The notes below the pieces were generated by a model. The model was not told the DNA's origin and made no database searches. It saw nothing but the letters and a program-made list of their open reading frames with translations. Position numbers and translations under genes: made by a program. This document shows, piece after piece, positions 1 to 11,849 of a stretch of DNA of 64,000 nucleotides; the first letter of the stretch is position 1; each line of letters begins with the position of its first letter. The stretch lies in NCBI RefSeq assembly GCF_002865645.1, contig NW_020194644.1, positions 635,289 to 699,288 on the forward strand, given 5' to 3'. The stretch is from Hyaloscypha bicolor E. Taxonomy: Eukaryota; Ascomycota; Leotiomycetes; Helotiales; Hyaloscyphaceae.

Positions 1-90
1 TAAATAATTAGAATTATATAAATAATTAGAATTATATAAATAATTAGAATTATATAAATAATTAGAATTATATAAATAATTAGAATTATA
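1..90 (+). repeat. 18-bp tandem repeat inside the LTR, five units
   Basis: Five consecutive perfect copies of TAAATAATTAGAATTATA open the window and the array may extend further left. The matching position of the 3' LTR (about 6708-6745) has two imperfect units and copy B has one, so the array expanded after insertion in this LTR. Confidence 0.9.
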
Positions 91-308
91 TAAATTATAT
101 AGGATTATATTTTCTAGTTAAATAAAGTATTTTATAGACTTAGCTAAATACTAGGAAATATATAGGGAAATGCTTCTAGCTTTAGAAAAAGGCATTAATT
201 AGTTTTTTATTAGAATTAATTCTTGGAATTAATTATACTTATAAGTATTATTTTATAACTTACTTATCTTAACTATTTATATATTACCCTACTATTATAT
301 GCCTTATA
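1..308 (+). repeat. 5' LTR of gypsy copy A (left-truncated by window)
   Basis: Aligns with the complete 3' LTR at 6632-6958 and with both LTRs of copy B. The shared end is around GCCTTATA at 301-308, probably a mutated ...TTACA terminus. The true LTR start lies outside the window. Confidence 0.85.
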
Positions 309-399
309 TTCTAATTAATCTAATCTTTAGAAAGTAGTTTATTATAAGATAATTAAGCTATTAATAGATAAAACTATTAATAGCTAGAGTATTAACTAG

Positions 400-1640
400 A
401 AAAAGCGCCTTTATTATTACTAGAGTAACCTAACCAGATATCCAGAGAAGTGCCTAGTTAAGTATTCTTTATATTATCTAGTTAAGAGAAGGAAGTAGAA
501 CTCAGATATCTCTAGAACTAGCTAGTAGAATAATAATAATAGAGAAATTAGTAGCGGCTTGCTATTATATTACTAAATTAGAAGCAGAGATATAATAGAG
601 AGAAGATCTAGAGAAGCTAAAAGCTCAGATTCATTATCTTAAAGATATTCGGATACCCGGTATAGAACCCATTATATCTCTAGTAATACTCTTGATTTAG
701 AGAGTTCTAAAAACCCGAAAACTACTTACTTATTAAAGAAAGAGTATTAAAGAAGCCTAGAACTTCTTTTATTAAATAGAGTTAAAGTAATATAAAGATA
801 ATAGAATTACCTAGGCTACTAATATAATAAAGATTATATATTATATTTCCTGTTTTAAGAATATAGCTAGGGATATCTAGAAATATAAAAAGTAATTAGT
901 AGATATTAATACTATAAATTAGGAAACCTTTATTAAATTTATAAAGAATTCTATCTTAAATCCGGAAAACTATAGTAATAATACCTTTACTAAGTTTAAA
1001 GATACTAAATAATAACTAGGCTAGAGTATTTAAAGCTTTATACCTTATTTAAATAGCCTATTAAATAACTTGAAATATATGAGTTTATTATAAGAGTAAA
1101 ATAACTTATTTAGTAACTTGAGGCAAGAGATTTGAAATAAAATTAATTATTAAGGAAATACTTTATAAGAAAAAAAGAAGCTTATTTCTATTACTATAAG
1201 AATTAAAAATAATTTAAACTTATTTATTTAATAGAAATATAATAATAAGCTAATAAGATAATAAAAGAAAGGAAATAAAAGAAAAGAAAAAAGAAATAAT
1301 AAAGAGAAATAAAAGAGAAATATATTTCTATTATAAGGTTTATAAAACCGGAATAATAAAGATATAGTAATAAGATCTAACATAATACCTATATTAGAAT
1401 TTATAAAACTAGATATAATTTGCTTTATTTACTAGAAAAAAGATTACTATATTATTACTTGCCTAAATTAGGAAAAACTAACTTATTATAACTATAATAA
1501 GTCTAGCTATAAATTATATAAGTACTTAGAACTAAAGAAGCCGAGAAATAAATATATCCTATAATAGTTATACTTATTTATATTATAAAAAATAAGGCCC
1601 CTAAAATAAGAATAGTAATTAAGATTATTATTAAAATAAG
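400..1640 (+). pseudogene. Decayed gag with CCHC zinc knuckle
   Basis: Translation in fragments gives a gag-like charged region ending in a zinc knuckle at about 1421-1470. There the pattern C-x2-C-x4-H-x4-C is still visible with RIP changes: the second Cys reads Tyr, His reads Tyr and one Gly position reads stop. Gag binds element RNA in the virus-like particle. Numerous in-frame stops make it non-functional. The start codon cannot be fixed. Confidence 0.7.
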
Positions 1641-4600
1641 AAAAAGCAAATAAAGAGTTAGAGTATTAGTTAATTCGGGTATAGAAGTTAATTATATAAA
1701 GAGAAGATTAGCTTTAAATATAGGTATTTTATTAATATTAAAGGTAATTCCTTTATTTTTATTAGAGAAAAAGAGAATTTATTTATATAGAAATTATATT
1801 TTTTAGAGTTATTACTAAAAATATACTAGAGAACTAAAAAGAGGCTAATATATATTTTATATTATATAATTTTAATCTAAATTATATTAATATAATACTT
1901 GAATTCCTATAGCTTTACTAGATTAATTTCTTAATTTCTTTTAAAGAAATAATATAAAGATACCAGATTTAATTATAGAAAATTAAAGTTCTAAATACTA
2001 GAAAGTTTACTAAAATAATAAAGTATAAAATATATGTTTTTTTATTAATTACCTATTTTATAATAAATAGCTAAAGAATTACTATTATTATTATAAATAA
2101 GATAGATATATTTCCTAAGAAATATTAGAATCTTTTTCGAGTATTCTCTATAAAGGCTATAAATATATTACCTAATTACTATATAATAAAGTATTATATA
2201 GATCTGGAACTAGAGTCCTAATTATTATATAGTTTTATATATACTTTATTAAAAAAGAAGCTTAAAGTTCTTTAGAAATATCTTAATACTAGTTTAGAGA
2301 AAAAATGAGACTATTATTTTACTAGCCTAGCTAGTACTCTAATTATATTTATTTTAAAGAAAAAAAGCGGCTTATATCTATATATTAATTACTAGAATCT
2401 AAATAGAATTATTATTAAGAACTAAATACTATTATTATTTATTAGTAAGATAATAAATAGGCTTTATAAAATAAAGATATATATAAAGCTAGACTTAAAA
2501 AATACTTATTATTAGTTATAAATACGAGAGAATAATAAGTAAAAGATAATATTTCAAATATATTATAGATATTTTAAGTATTATATTATATTCTTTAAAT
2601 TATCTAATACTCTAGTAATATTTTAGGTATATATTAACTATATACTAGTAGGCCTTATAGATATTATTTATATAGTCTATTTAAATAATATATAATAATA
2701 GTCTAATATATATTCGAGTAGTTATAATAATACTAGCTTTTTATAAACTTAGTAAAATACGAGTTTAATATAAAAAAAATAAAGTTTCTGGGATTTATAA
2801 TTAGCTTAGATAGTATAGAAATAGAAGCTAGCCGGATTATAGCTATTAGGAAATAGCTAGCCCTAAAGAATAATATCCGAGAAGTTTAAGTATTTCTGGA
2901 TTTTATTAACTTTTACTAAAGATTTATTTATAAATATTTTAGGGTAATAAAAGAATTAACTAATTTATTAAAAACTAGTAGAAACTTATAATATTATTTT
3001 AGCTAAATAAATAAGGTAAATAAGGCTTTTAAGAAGCTATAAATTATATTTATAATAGTACTAATTCTTTATTATTTTAATCTAGTCTTAAAGATTTATA
3101 TAGAAATAAATACTTTAGAATTCGTAATTATAAGTATAATTTCCTAGCTTTTTAGTAAAAGAATAGAAGCCAAGTAATACTTTATTACTTTTTATTTAAA
3201 AAAAATAACTATAATTAAGAATAAGTATAAGATATATAATTTTAAACTCTTAATTATTATTCTAGTATTCTATATTTAGTAATATTACCTAATATATATC
3301 TAGTATACTATTATTATTAAAATAGATTATAATAACTTGAAATACTTTATAATTAAGAGAAAACTAAATAATTAATAAATAAGATAAATAGAGAAGTTAG
3401 TTATCTTTAACTTTATTTTAGAATACTAGCCGGGATATAATAACCTTACTAATAAACTATTAAAAAGGCCAGACTTTATAATAGAAATAAATAAAGATAT
3501 TTTATTATTTATATTTTATAATAAGCTATAGAATATAGAATAAAGAGCCTTATAAGTAGTAATAATAGAATATTATATTATTTTTATAATACTATAATTT
3601 AAGGCCCAAGAAAAATAAAATAAGTATTCCTTAATTAGTAATAAAGTAATACCAGAAATATTACTACTTGAGCCTATTACTAGTATAACTAGTTATAAAT
3701 AGTATATATTACGGATTCTAGCTATATAAATAACTGGATCCAAAATAGTATATAAAAAAAGTAAAAAGATATTACTTAAATTACTATTATAGTATTAAAG
3801 GCTTAATTTATTAGTATAATACTAGTAATATAAATAGTTCTTAAAAAGAACTTCTATTAGAGCTATTAAGATTTAGGAACTTAATATATCTAAATTATTA
3901 AAATATTAGAATATTATTTATATATTAAATAAGCTAGCTTTTAAAAAAGAATTATTATAAACTAATTATAATAATCCTATGAGTAGGTATTTTAGTACTA
4001 GTAAAATACTAGAGATTTTCTAGAGAAAGTATTTTTAGTAAAATATAAAAAAGAATATAAAAGACTATATTAGAACTTGCCTTATATATTAATAGATTAA
4101 GGTAAAGAGAGATTTACTATATAATATATTTAGTTTATTTCCTCTTTTTTCTAAGCTATAATAAGAAATTACTATGAATTTTATTACGGGATTACTTTTT
4201 TCTAGGTTTTATAATAAGATATATAATTCTATACTTATTATTATTAATAAATATACGAAAATAATATAATATATTTTAATTACTAAGGAAATCTCGGCTC
4301 TTGAATTAGTAAAGCTATTTATATATTATATTATTAAAGACTTTAGTATACTTATAGGTATAATCTCTAATAAAGAATCTATTTTTATAAATAAGTTCTA
4401 GTTAAGTTTATATTTTTATTTAAAAGTTTAATAATAGCTAAATATAGTATTTTATTTATAAACTAATAAATAAACCGAGAATCTGAACTAAACTCTAGAA
4501 TAGTACTTAAGATACTATATTAGTTACTAGTAAAATAACTAGGTAATAAAGCTTATTCTTATAAAATTCATATATAATAACTTTATATATTTAATAATAG

Positions 4601-5230
4601 GAATTTTTTTATTTTATATATTATACGAATTTTGTTCTAGTATTAAACTATATATTAAAAATAATATTCTAGAAAAAGAAACACTAGTAATATAGGAAAG
4701 AGTATAGAGAATTCAAGTAAAACGAGAGGTATTAGAGAAGTAATAATAAAAAATAGTAAATATATAAAAAAAGTATTATAATAAGAAATATATTAATAAG
4801 AAATTTAATATATATAATAAAGTTATACTTTATATAAAGAATATTCAGTAGCTATAACTTAATATAAAGCTAGTAAATAGATATCTTGGCTTCTTTAAAG
4901 TTCTAGAAATTATAGAAATATATAAATAAATATATTACTTGAAATTATTACTATTATATTAAATTTATAATATTTTCTATATTTCTTTCTTAGAATTATA
5001 GTACCTATAAGCTAGTATTATAATAGAACTAGAACTAGTTAAGATTAAAGGCAAAGAGGAATTTAAGATAGAATTTATTATAGCCTATAAAAAAGATAAA
5101 AAAGAAAGAAAATATCTTATTTATTAGAAAAGCTACTTACTAGTAAATAATATATAGAAAACTATTAAGTAATCTAGAGAATATAACTTAAGAATTATAA
5201 GAATACTTGAAAAAGAATAATATTATAATA
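1641..5230 (+). pseudogene. Decayed gypsy pol: PR-RT-RH-IN-chromodomain
   Basis: Protease: the V-D-S-G active site reads V-N-S-G near 1660-1680. RT: an L-D-L block at about 2485 is followed by the catalytic Y-L-D-D box reading YLNN at about 2678-2689. Integrase: the zinc-binding H..H..C..C region is at about 3960-4110 and the D-F-I-T-G catalytic block reads NFITG at about 4177-4190. C-terminal chromodomain (about 5050-5200): the W-K-G-Y and N-T-W-E-P blocks survive with Trp codons turned to TAG at 5125 and 5155. In the family the chromodomain steers integration toward methylated-histone chromatin. All reading frames are broken. Confidence 0.88.
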
Positions 5231-6631
5231 TTATTAGCTAAATAGAAATATAAAAAATAAATGCTTTTATTAGGAAACTATTAAAAATTATATATTTATT
5301 CTTAGAAAAGTAATATAAAAATTATTAAGAACTTTAAAAACTTTAAATTCTATATCTTATAAATACCTTACTTTTATAACTATTTTCTATTATTCTTGTT
5401 ATTATTTTTATTAGAATTCTTTTAAGAAATAAGTAATAAATTAGCTTATAAAGTTATTAGCTATTAGTAAGAAATAAGAAAGAAATAAGCTTATTTAATA
5501 CTAAAGAATATTAATTATATTATTAAGAGTATTTTATATTTATATTAAGCTAGTAAGAATTATTTAATTTATTTCTTAGATTATTAGGAGAATTTATTAG
5601 CCTTAAATAATAGCTTTAATATAAGAAATATATATAGTTTAGTATAGAAAAAGAATTATAATAGCCTTCTCTTTTTCGGGCAAAAATTAGGGAAAATACT
5701 TATATATATTAATAGCTTAAAAAAGGCAATTTAATTATATTATATATATTTAAGAAATCTTAAATAATATTAGAATAGGAAATAAAGGAAGAAATATATA
5801 ACTTATAGGATTATATTTTTTATTCTTAGAATAATAATAATTAAATATTAAGTAATTATTACTTTTAATATAAGTAAGGTCAGGAAACTTAGTAATATTC
5901 TTGAAATATCGAAAATAGTAAGAGTAAATTAAAAATATAAGAATATTAGCTAAATAAATAATAATAGGCTAATAAGTATTAAGAGAAGTATTTATTTTAA
6001 TAAATAAAAAAATAGAAAAGGAAATTAGAAAAGAACTTAAATAAAGCTTAAAGAAGCTTAAAAAAGCTTAAAAAAGCTTAAAAAAGGCTTAAAAAAAAGG
6101 CAAGAAATAAGAAAAAGCTAGATATAATATTATAATTAGGGAAAAAGAAAATTAGTTAGTAAGAAAAGAAAGGCCTTTTTATAATATTTTTTTCCCAAAT
6201 AGTAATTACGGATTCGGAATTAGTTTTATATTAGAAATATCTAGAAAATTCCAAAAAAATTTTTATAAATAAACTAGAAAATTAAATTAATTTTTCTAAG
6301 CTTTTAGGCCTATAAAGTAATAATTTATTTATAAATAAAAACTAAGTTAGAATTTATAAACTAATTAGAAAACCAGAAAAGCTTTATATCTAATAATATA
6401 TACTATATCTATATTACTTTTATAAAAGAAAATTACTAGAGGTAATTTATAAGTTAATTAGATAAAATTAATAAATTATATTCTTAATTCTATTATCTAA
6501 TATAATAATAAGGTAATTATAAGAAGTTTTTAGGGAAAACTAGTAGCCGGAAAAGTTTTAGGAAATTATTTATAAAGCTATTTATAGTTTTCTTAGGCCT
6601 TTTAGGAATAAGGGCCTAAAAAAGAAATTAA
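5231..6631 (+). other. Long 3' non-coding part of gypsy copy A with A-rich repeats
   Basis: About 1.4 kb separates the chromodomain from the 3' LTR. No domain was recognised. It contains about five copies of an 11-bp AAAAAAGCTTA-type unit at 6041-6096, which recur in inverse orientation in copy B (about 46001-46065). A polypurine tract (CCTAAAAAAGAAATTAA) abuts the 3' LTR. Confidence 0.6.
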
Positions 6632-6958
6632 TATAATAGATATATATAATAATATATAAATAAGTATTAGATATTATAGATCTAGTTTCCTATTTTAGGT
6701 AAAGCTTATAATTAGAATTATATAAGTAATTAGAATTATATAAATTATATAATATTATATTTCCTAGTTAAATAAAGTATTTTATAGACTTAACTAAATA
6801 CTAAGAAATATATAGGAAGATATTTCTAGCTTTAGAAAGAAGTATTAATTAGTTTTTTATTAGAATTAATTCTTGGAATTAATTATATTTATAAATATTA
6901 CTTTATAGCTTATTTATCTTAATTATTTATATATTATTCTATTATTATATATTTTATT
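6632..6958 (+). repeat. 3' LTR of gypsy copy A
   Basis: Starts TATAATAGATATATATAATA (expected TGTAAT before RIP) directly after a polypurine tract and aligns with the other three LTR copies of the family. About 327 bp. Confidence 0.85.
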
Positions 6959-6968
6959 AATATATTAT

Positions 6969-7385
6969 TTGAGGCCAGACTAAATAAGGCTATTTACTAG
7001 ATTCTAAATAACTTAAGTAATAGTAATTTCTTTACTTAAAAACAAGTTAATATATAAAATATAGCCTATATTACTTTTAAGAATATATCTAAAATTACTA
7101 TAGAAAATATTTTAGTAAAGCCTTCTAAGAATAATAAAATAAAGAATTTGGCTACTAGTAATAATATACCGGATAGCCTAATAAATGAAATAGATAATAC
7201 TAATAAGAATTATTAATACTTTAATCTTACTAGTTCAAATACTAAAAAGGTTAATAAAAATAAAGGTAATATATCTAAAAAGTATAAGATATTAGAAAGT
7301 AGTAAGAAATCTAATAATAATAAAAAATCTAATACTAGAAAGAAATCTAATAATAATAAGAATAGCTAAATTAGTAATAAAATAT
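6969..7385 (+). pseudogene. RIP-decayed Lys/Ser/Asn-rich ORF fragment, unknown function
   Basis: Immediately right of the gypsy LTR, one frame stays open except for RIP-type stops. It encodes a low-complexity tail with repeated K-S-N-N-N-K units (about 7300-7370). No known domain was recognised. It may be the upstream half of the gene whose remainder is read at 8700-9317, separated from it by the Tc1/mariner element. That link is inference from strand, position and Lys-rich composition only. Confidence 0.4.
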
Positions 7386-7399
7386 CTATTAAGAGTATA

Positions 7400-8708
7400 T
7401 ACCTTTATTTTATATATATCTTAATATAAGTATAATTTTCTTAATTATTACTTATTTAATTATTCTATAATTATATAATTTATTTATTTAGATATATTAT
7501 TATAATTTAATATATAGTTTATATATCTTTATACTTAATAATATCCTTAAGCTTATAAGTTAGGTAATAAATTAAATATCTCTAATTCTCTGGCTTTACC
7601 TCTTTCTATAGCTTATATAAAACCTCCTTTATATCTTCCTTTAATATCGGTATACTCTTAAGCTTAGTAATCTTATACTTTATTTATCTCTATATCTTTT
7701 TAATCGGATTTAAGTCCGGGGAAAATAATGGCTAGTTAAATCCCTTAATCCCGTAATTTAATCTCTATAAGCGAGTAGCCCCCTTATATATCTTAGCTCT
7801 ATTCTCTATAAATATAAACTTCTCCTTTTACTTAGGGCTTAAGGAAGTATAGTATGGTCTAATTATAGTATTAAGAACTTGCTTCTTATATATCGTACTA
7901 CAGATCCCTCTCTTTCCCTCCTTTCTCTCCAAGAATACGAGCTCGGACTTCTATTCCCACCCAATTGCCGCCCAGACCATTATACTTACTCTCCTACTTC
8001 TATATATAGATTATATATACTCTCTGTAATTTTTCTCTTCCAGCCGATACGTTACGTAAATCTTTTCTCTTTTCCCAGTCTCAAAGGTTGCCTCATCACT
8101 CCATGCGACTGGCTTCCACTGCTCTACAGACTACCACCGATACTTTAAGGCAAATGCAAGTCTCTTGGCAGCTTGCTTTTTCGAGATAAAAGGGCGACGG
8201 TAAGCGATGCAATGGCGATATCCAGCTGCTTTAAGAGAGTAACGAAGGGTTATAGTCTTGCATTTGAGCTTGCATTTGATTACAAGACGTACGTAAGAGA
8301 GACGTCGATTATGCCAGCTTGCAGATGCGAACCGGATTACGCGTACTATATCTTTTGGCTTTAAGAGCTTTTGCTTTATTACTTTGCCCTTTCTTTGACG
8401 CCTGGAGGTAGGTGCTTTGATGATTTTCTGGAGTGAAGAGCGCGAGATGAGAGGTTTGCCGTCGCGTATACCGTATAACTTCTGGATCTGGCCATAGCTT
8501 TTGCCGTCTGCGTACCATACCCTGATTTTGGACCGTTCAGGAGTCTTCCACTTCATTCCAGGCTGGTGCTCGCGTATAGCGGGTGACGAGAGCAGAGAAT
8601 CGTCTATTTTGATATATTTGCAGAGTATATTGAGAGCTGTGATTGAAAAATTAAGGGGTAGTCTCGCTTATATCGGGGTGTACGCGGAGCAAAGGCGCGC
8701 GCTCTTAT
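7400..8708 (-). mobile_element. Tc1/mariner-like DNA transposon, degraded
   Basis: Encloses a minus-strand transposase reading frame. The right edge is placed near a TATA at 8706-8709, where the unrelated plus-strand ORF resumes; a TA target is expected for this superfamily. No matching left terminal repeat could be found in the heavily mutated left flank, so the left limit is approximate. Mutation is stronger toward the left gypsy element than toward the right. Confidence 0.65.
7490..8556 (-). pseudogene. Tc1/mariner transposase, DDE type, broken
   Basis: The start is the ATG at 8556. Residues 1-141 are open and contain a basic helix-turn-helix region (K-S-Y-G-Q-I-Q-K-L-Y-G) typical of Tc1-type DNA-binding domains. 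After a stop at 8131 the same protein continues: W-S-D-E-A-T-F holds the first catalytic Asp, followed by I-M-V-W-A-A-I-G. A second catalytic position is mutated (E-N-R-A where M-E-D-N-A is usual), then S-P-D-L-N-P-I with the third acidic residue reading K. Stops arise at Trp and Gln codons. It would cut and paste the element at TA sites; this copy is dead. Confidence 0.85.
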
Positions 8709-9317
8709 AACCAAGAAGCGCAATATATTAAGCAGCGGTTATTACGGAAGTACTGGTCTGAAATCAAAATCTGGCAAGTAATCCTAAAGGCCAAAGAAAA
8801 AGACAAATACCCTATAGATATTAATGAATTAGTATATAATACCGTTAACCAAGTCGGAAAACCCCTCAAAGGCTCCTATAAGAAGAAAATCATAAAGCTC
8901 AAGGCCCGGAAATTTAATAACAAAGTAGCTAAAATATCCGGCCTCAATATACAAATTGCCCTTATAAATAAGCAACTCAGTAATGCCCATATCAAGCTCG
9001 AGAAGGCCCAAAATAAGATCAAGCAGCTCAAAAGCAACTCAACCAAGCAAAACGTTACCACTTCAAGCAAGAAAAAGGGCAAGCAAGCTGCTATAACGAA
9101 ACCTGTCTCGACGGATGGACTTAAATTGCCACCCCCATTTGAAGATCGCCCGATAATAATAGTTCCAATATCGGCTATAGCCTATACCGTACTTCCAGAC
9201 CATATTATTAATATAGGCATAGGCATAATACGGGCAATGGGTAAGAAGGATTGGCCGGAGCGTACTAGGAACTGGGTTGTTTTAGCAAAGTCAAGACCAC
9301 GCTTCAATTTCAAGTAA
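8700..9317 (+). pseudogene. Truncated unknown ORF with coiled-coil-like Lys-rich segment
   Basis: A single open frame runs without a stop from about 8700 to TAA at 9315-9317 (about 205 codons), but there is no ATG near its beginning, where the Tc1/mariner element ends. The first half is Lys/Ile/Asn-rich with heptad-like spacing around K-A-Q-N-K-I-K-Q-L. Then comes a Pro-rich turn (L-P-P-P-F-E-D-R-P) and a hydrophobic stretch rich in Ile, and the end is basic. No family was recognised. CpA-containing codons (CAA, CAT) are intact, so it is far less mutated than DNA to its left. Best read as the 3' part of a gene interrupted by the transposon. Confidence 0.5.
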
Positions 9318-10271
9318 GCTGCTGGAAATAGACGGAATTGGGTCAATAGTTGTGGTTTTTTCCTTTTGTCTTTACTGCTAAATGATCCTCTAAATAAGGG
9401 CATTTAGACTTTTCTTTAGGGGGGGGTGATATAACGGCTGGCGTAACGGCATAATCTGCCAAGGACAGGATATCGGAAACAGGTACAAAACGAAGCTAAG
9501 CCGGAATGCTTGGGCGGGACAATACTAAAAGGTCGAGATATTCCTCCTACTTTATTCCCCGGCTTAGTATTTTTAATATATGAGATTCTCGGAACTTTGA
9601 GCCTTCGACCATTGCCTTGATCCCGCTGTCACAATAACCAAATCTGTCAGGAAATAATAATAATAATATATGCATTACGGTGCATTAAAGCAAAATGCGA
9701 GACGTGTACTGGGTGCCAATATATATTAATTTGCATATACTACTATTGCAAAGAGCAAGGAACAGTAATTTGCATAAATGGTTATCTGATTAGAAGCTTA
9801 TAGGGAGCCTCTGGATCTAGCTAAATAAAGGGGCTGCTGAGTAAGCTAAGCTCCTAGTACCCGCACCAGTGTCCGTACAACAACTACTATATATAAAGTA
9901 GTATATACGGGCGCGTATCACCGCTTACTGATTTCGGTTAGTGTGGCCCTAATCGACACCCCTAATTGATACCGGGGGGGAGGGTCGTTTTACTTTCCCC
10001 TCCAAGGCCAAGTGAAGGCCAGACTCGTCCTAGACTAGATTCAAAAGCCGTCTGCATGGTTACCTCTCTACTGGTATAATGTCCCCTATATATGGCTGGG
10101 CCAGACCGCTCCACCCTCCATCCTCCGCCAAAACATATGCTACCACTCGGCTGATACACTGCCAACTATATTTTAAGCCAGTTCGTGGTGGACACAAAAA
10201 CGGTGTTTGAAAGTATCAAGTCTGTGGGGCGATTTTGCTACTCTGTTACCTAATTTGCTTGGGCGCTCCTG
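9318..10271. other. Moderate-GC intergenic region, no gene seen
   Basis: Contains a G8 run at about 9419-9427, a local inverted repeat (CTAAGCCGGAA / TTCCCCGGCTTAG, about 9494-9566) and a G-rich stretch at about 9971-9983. No credible coding frame, tRNA or rRNA was found. Confidence 0.5.
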
Positions 10272-10273
10272 TA

Positions 10274-10675
10274 CGAATATTGCGGCATAAAGTCATGCGA
10301 CTACAGGGCACATGATGTCCCAGCCACTAATCACACGCTGTAATCTGAAACCAGCCTGTAAGCCACCACCGCGAAAGTGCCCTGGAAGCTCCTGTAGCTT
10401 AGTGGGTCTGTGCCTAAATTATAGGCTACCTGCCCCTGTAAAGCGAGGTTTACTAAGGCCATAGGCTTAAGCCATGTAAGGAGTTTCAGGGATTGAAAGA
10501 CAATTCCAGGGTATGCCCCTGCAAGTATAGGGGCTTGATCGCTAAAGGGCCCTATAAGACCTCTAAGTTCCAGCGTCTGAGCGCTATAGTCACTGGGCCA
10601 ACAGCGTGGCGCTATAGCCACAGCCACTACAGGGCACATACGCTGAAGTCGCATGACTTTATGCCGCAATATTCG
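10274..10675. mobile_element. MITE-1: 402-bp TA-flanked inverted-repeat element
   Basis: Perfect 29-bp terminal inverted repeats (left end CGAATATTGCGGCATAAAGT at 10274, right end its reverse complement ending at 10675), with the dinucleotide TA immediately outside both ends (10272-10273 and 10676-10677). There is no internal ORF of note. TA duplication plus a non-coding interior indicates a Tc1/mariner-type MITE. A direct copy of CTACAGGGCACAT lies near each end. The termini resemble those of the element at 53562-54137. Confidence 0.85.
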
Positions 10676-10831
10676 TACATTTGTTTTATAACTCTTCTAA
10701 AATCTCCAAGCTTTGGATCATTCACGTCTCCTTTTCCCCAAGTCCAGATCAGTGTCCAACTTTAAGTAAGGAGAACGAAAGTTAGCCTCTCTTTTTGTGT
10801 CCCCCACGCGGCTGTCACAATGAAACTAATA

Positions 10832-11101
10832 CGAAGGCGCACAGTTTTGAAGATCGTCCATTTTTAGCGGGGTGAGGAACACCAAATCTCACACTTTTAA
10901 AAATTGCGCATCGCAATGCTACTCCGTCCAAACACTTTAAACTAAGCTCTAGGCAAAAGAGAAGAATCTCAAGTATCTTTCCTTTGTGTTTCAGTGATTC
11001 TAAAACTCTAGGGAGTTTTATTGCGACTTTCAAAGAAGTGGGGAAGATTTTTGAGGATCTCGCTTAGCGAAATGGACGATTTTCAAAACTGTGCGCCTTC
11101 G
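10832..11101. mobile_element. MITE-4: 270-bp TA-flanked inverted-repeat element
   Basis: Ends CGAAGGCGCACAGTTTTGAA at 10832 and its reverse complement ending at 11101, matching over about 31 bp with one mismatch. TA flanks both sides (10830-10831, 11102-11103). Non-coding interior. Shares only the leading CGAA with MITE-1 and MITE-2, so probably a different subfamily. Confidence 0.8.
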
Positions 11102-11219
11102 TAGTGCCCGTATCTTGGAAAAGCTCAGTCCGCAGCTCAACATCCATTGCCCATCAAATCAGCCCAATTCAAAAACCTTAACCGATATCGGTGTGCGCAA
11201 GATACAGTAGTGTTCTTCC

Positions 11220-11822
11220 CTAGCGATCTTTTACATCTACATCCGCACCAGCTTCTACAAGTTTTCGCACCATCAAAAGATTGCCCATTATAGCCACAAA
11301 GTGCAGCGGTGTGTGCCCTTTTTCCGATTTGCGTTGCAAATCACCCCAATTATGCTTCAAAACAGTACCCATGATGTTGAGACAATTTTCAAACGCTACA
11401 CTGTGCAATATTGGTAGCCCACGGTGCACATCGATCGCTTCGATATCTGCTCCAAGGGCAACGAGAATCTCGAATGCGGAGGCGCTGTCGTTGTCAATTG
11501 TGCAGCTGAGTGGCCTCCTGCAGTAGCGCTCGCAAGCATTTGGACTCATGCCGTAAGTCACGAGTTCTGCAATCGTTAGTGATTGCCCAGCTTCGGCCGC
11601 GAAATGCAAAGCATTGCCGTACCAATTTTCCAAGTACGGATCGGCACCTCTTTCCAAGAGCATCAAGACCGTGGACACATGCGCTTTGGAAGCAGCTTTG
11701 ATAATAGGAGTTGTGCCCATCTTTGTAGCAGCGTTGATATCCACTCTCCCACTCTCAAGGAGATCAGCATGTAAATCGTCTACAGTATCTCCCAATCTCT
11801 TCAACAACATCCCGACTTGCAT
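11220..11822 (-). CDS. Ankyrin-repeat protein, likely a fragment
   Basis: From ATG at 11822 the frame encodes about 200 residues with roughly five ankyrin repeats: blocks G-T-T-P-I-I-K-A-A (about residue 36), N-A-L-H-F-A-A-E-A-G, R-P-L-S-C, G-L-P-I-L-H-S-V-A and G-H-T-P-L-H-F-V-A, each followed by a L-L-x-x-G-A-D-type turn. Ankyrin repeats bind proteins and in fungi often form the tail of larger NLR- or HET-like proteins. The ORF stops inside a repeat (G-A-D-V-D-V-K-D-R) and begins only 27 bp from the divergent gene at 11850, so it has no room for its own promoter. Both points suggest a broken piece of a larger gene. The frame stays open upstream to 12128 but runs antisense to a better-supported exon, so that extension was not used. 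Confidence 0.6.
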   Translation of the reverse strand: MQVGMLLKRLGDTVDDLHADLLESGRVDINAATKMGTTPIIKAASKAHVSTVLMLLERGADPYLENWYGNALHFAAEAGQSLTIAELVTYGMSPNACERYCRRPLSCTIDNDSASAFEILVALGADIEAIDVHRGLPILHSVAFENCLNIMGTVLKHNWGDLQRKSEKGHTPLHFVAIMGNLLMVRKLVEAGADVDVKDR

Positions 11823-11849
11823 TCCATCTCTAACGACCAAAGGCTCAAA

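Larger units (their letters stand above)
1..6958 (+). mobile_element. Ty3/gypsy chromovirus, copy A, RIP-inactivated
   Basis: LTR retrotransposon with recognisable order gag - protease - reverse transcriptase - RNase H - integrase - chromodomain, which places it in the Ty3/gypsy chromoviruses. The left LTR is cut by the window edge; the right LTR is complete. Nearly every former CAA, CAG and TGG codon reads as a stop and active-site Asp codons read Asn, as RIP would produce. The same element is present in the opposite orientation at 45159-52009, and the two align through LTRs, zinc knuckle, RT and the 3' A-rich repeats. It cannot make functional protein. The family assignment is firm; exact internal gene limits are not. 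Confidence 0.92.

Noticed and set aside
9410..9440. G8 run after CATTTAG resembling the end of MITE-3
   Set aside because: No TA-flanked partner end or matching TIR was found within several hundred bases.
10385..10445. tRNA-like segment (TAGCTTAGTGGG followed by a GCCT/AGGC stem)
   Set aside because: No matching acceptor stem or T-arm; it lies inside MITE-1, so similarity to a D-arm is probably chance.
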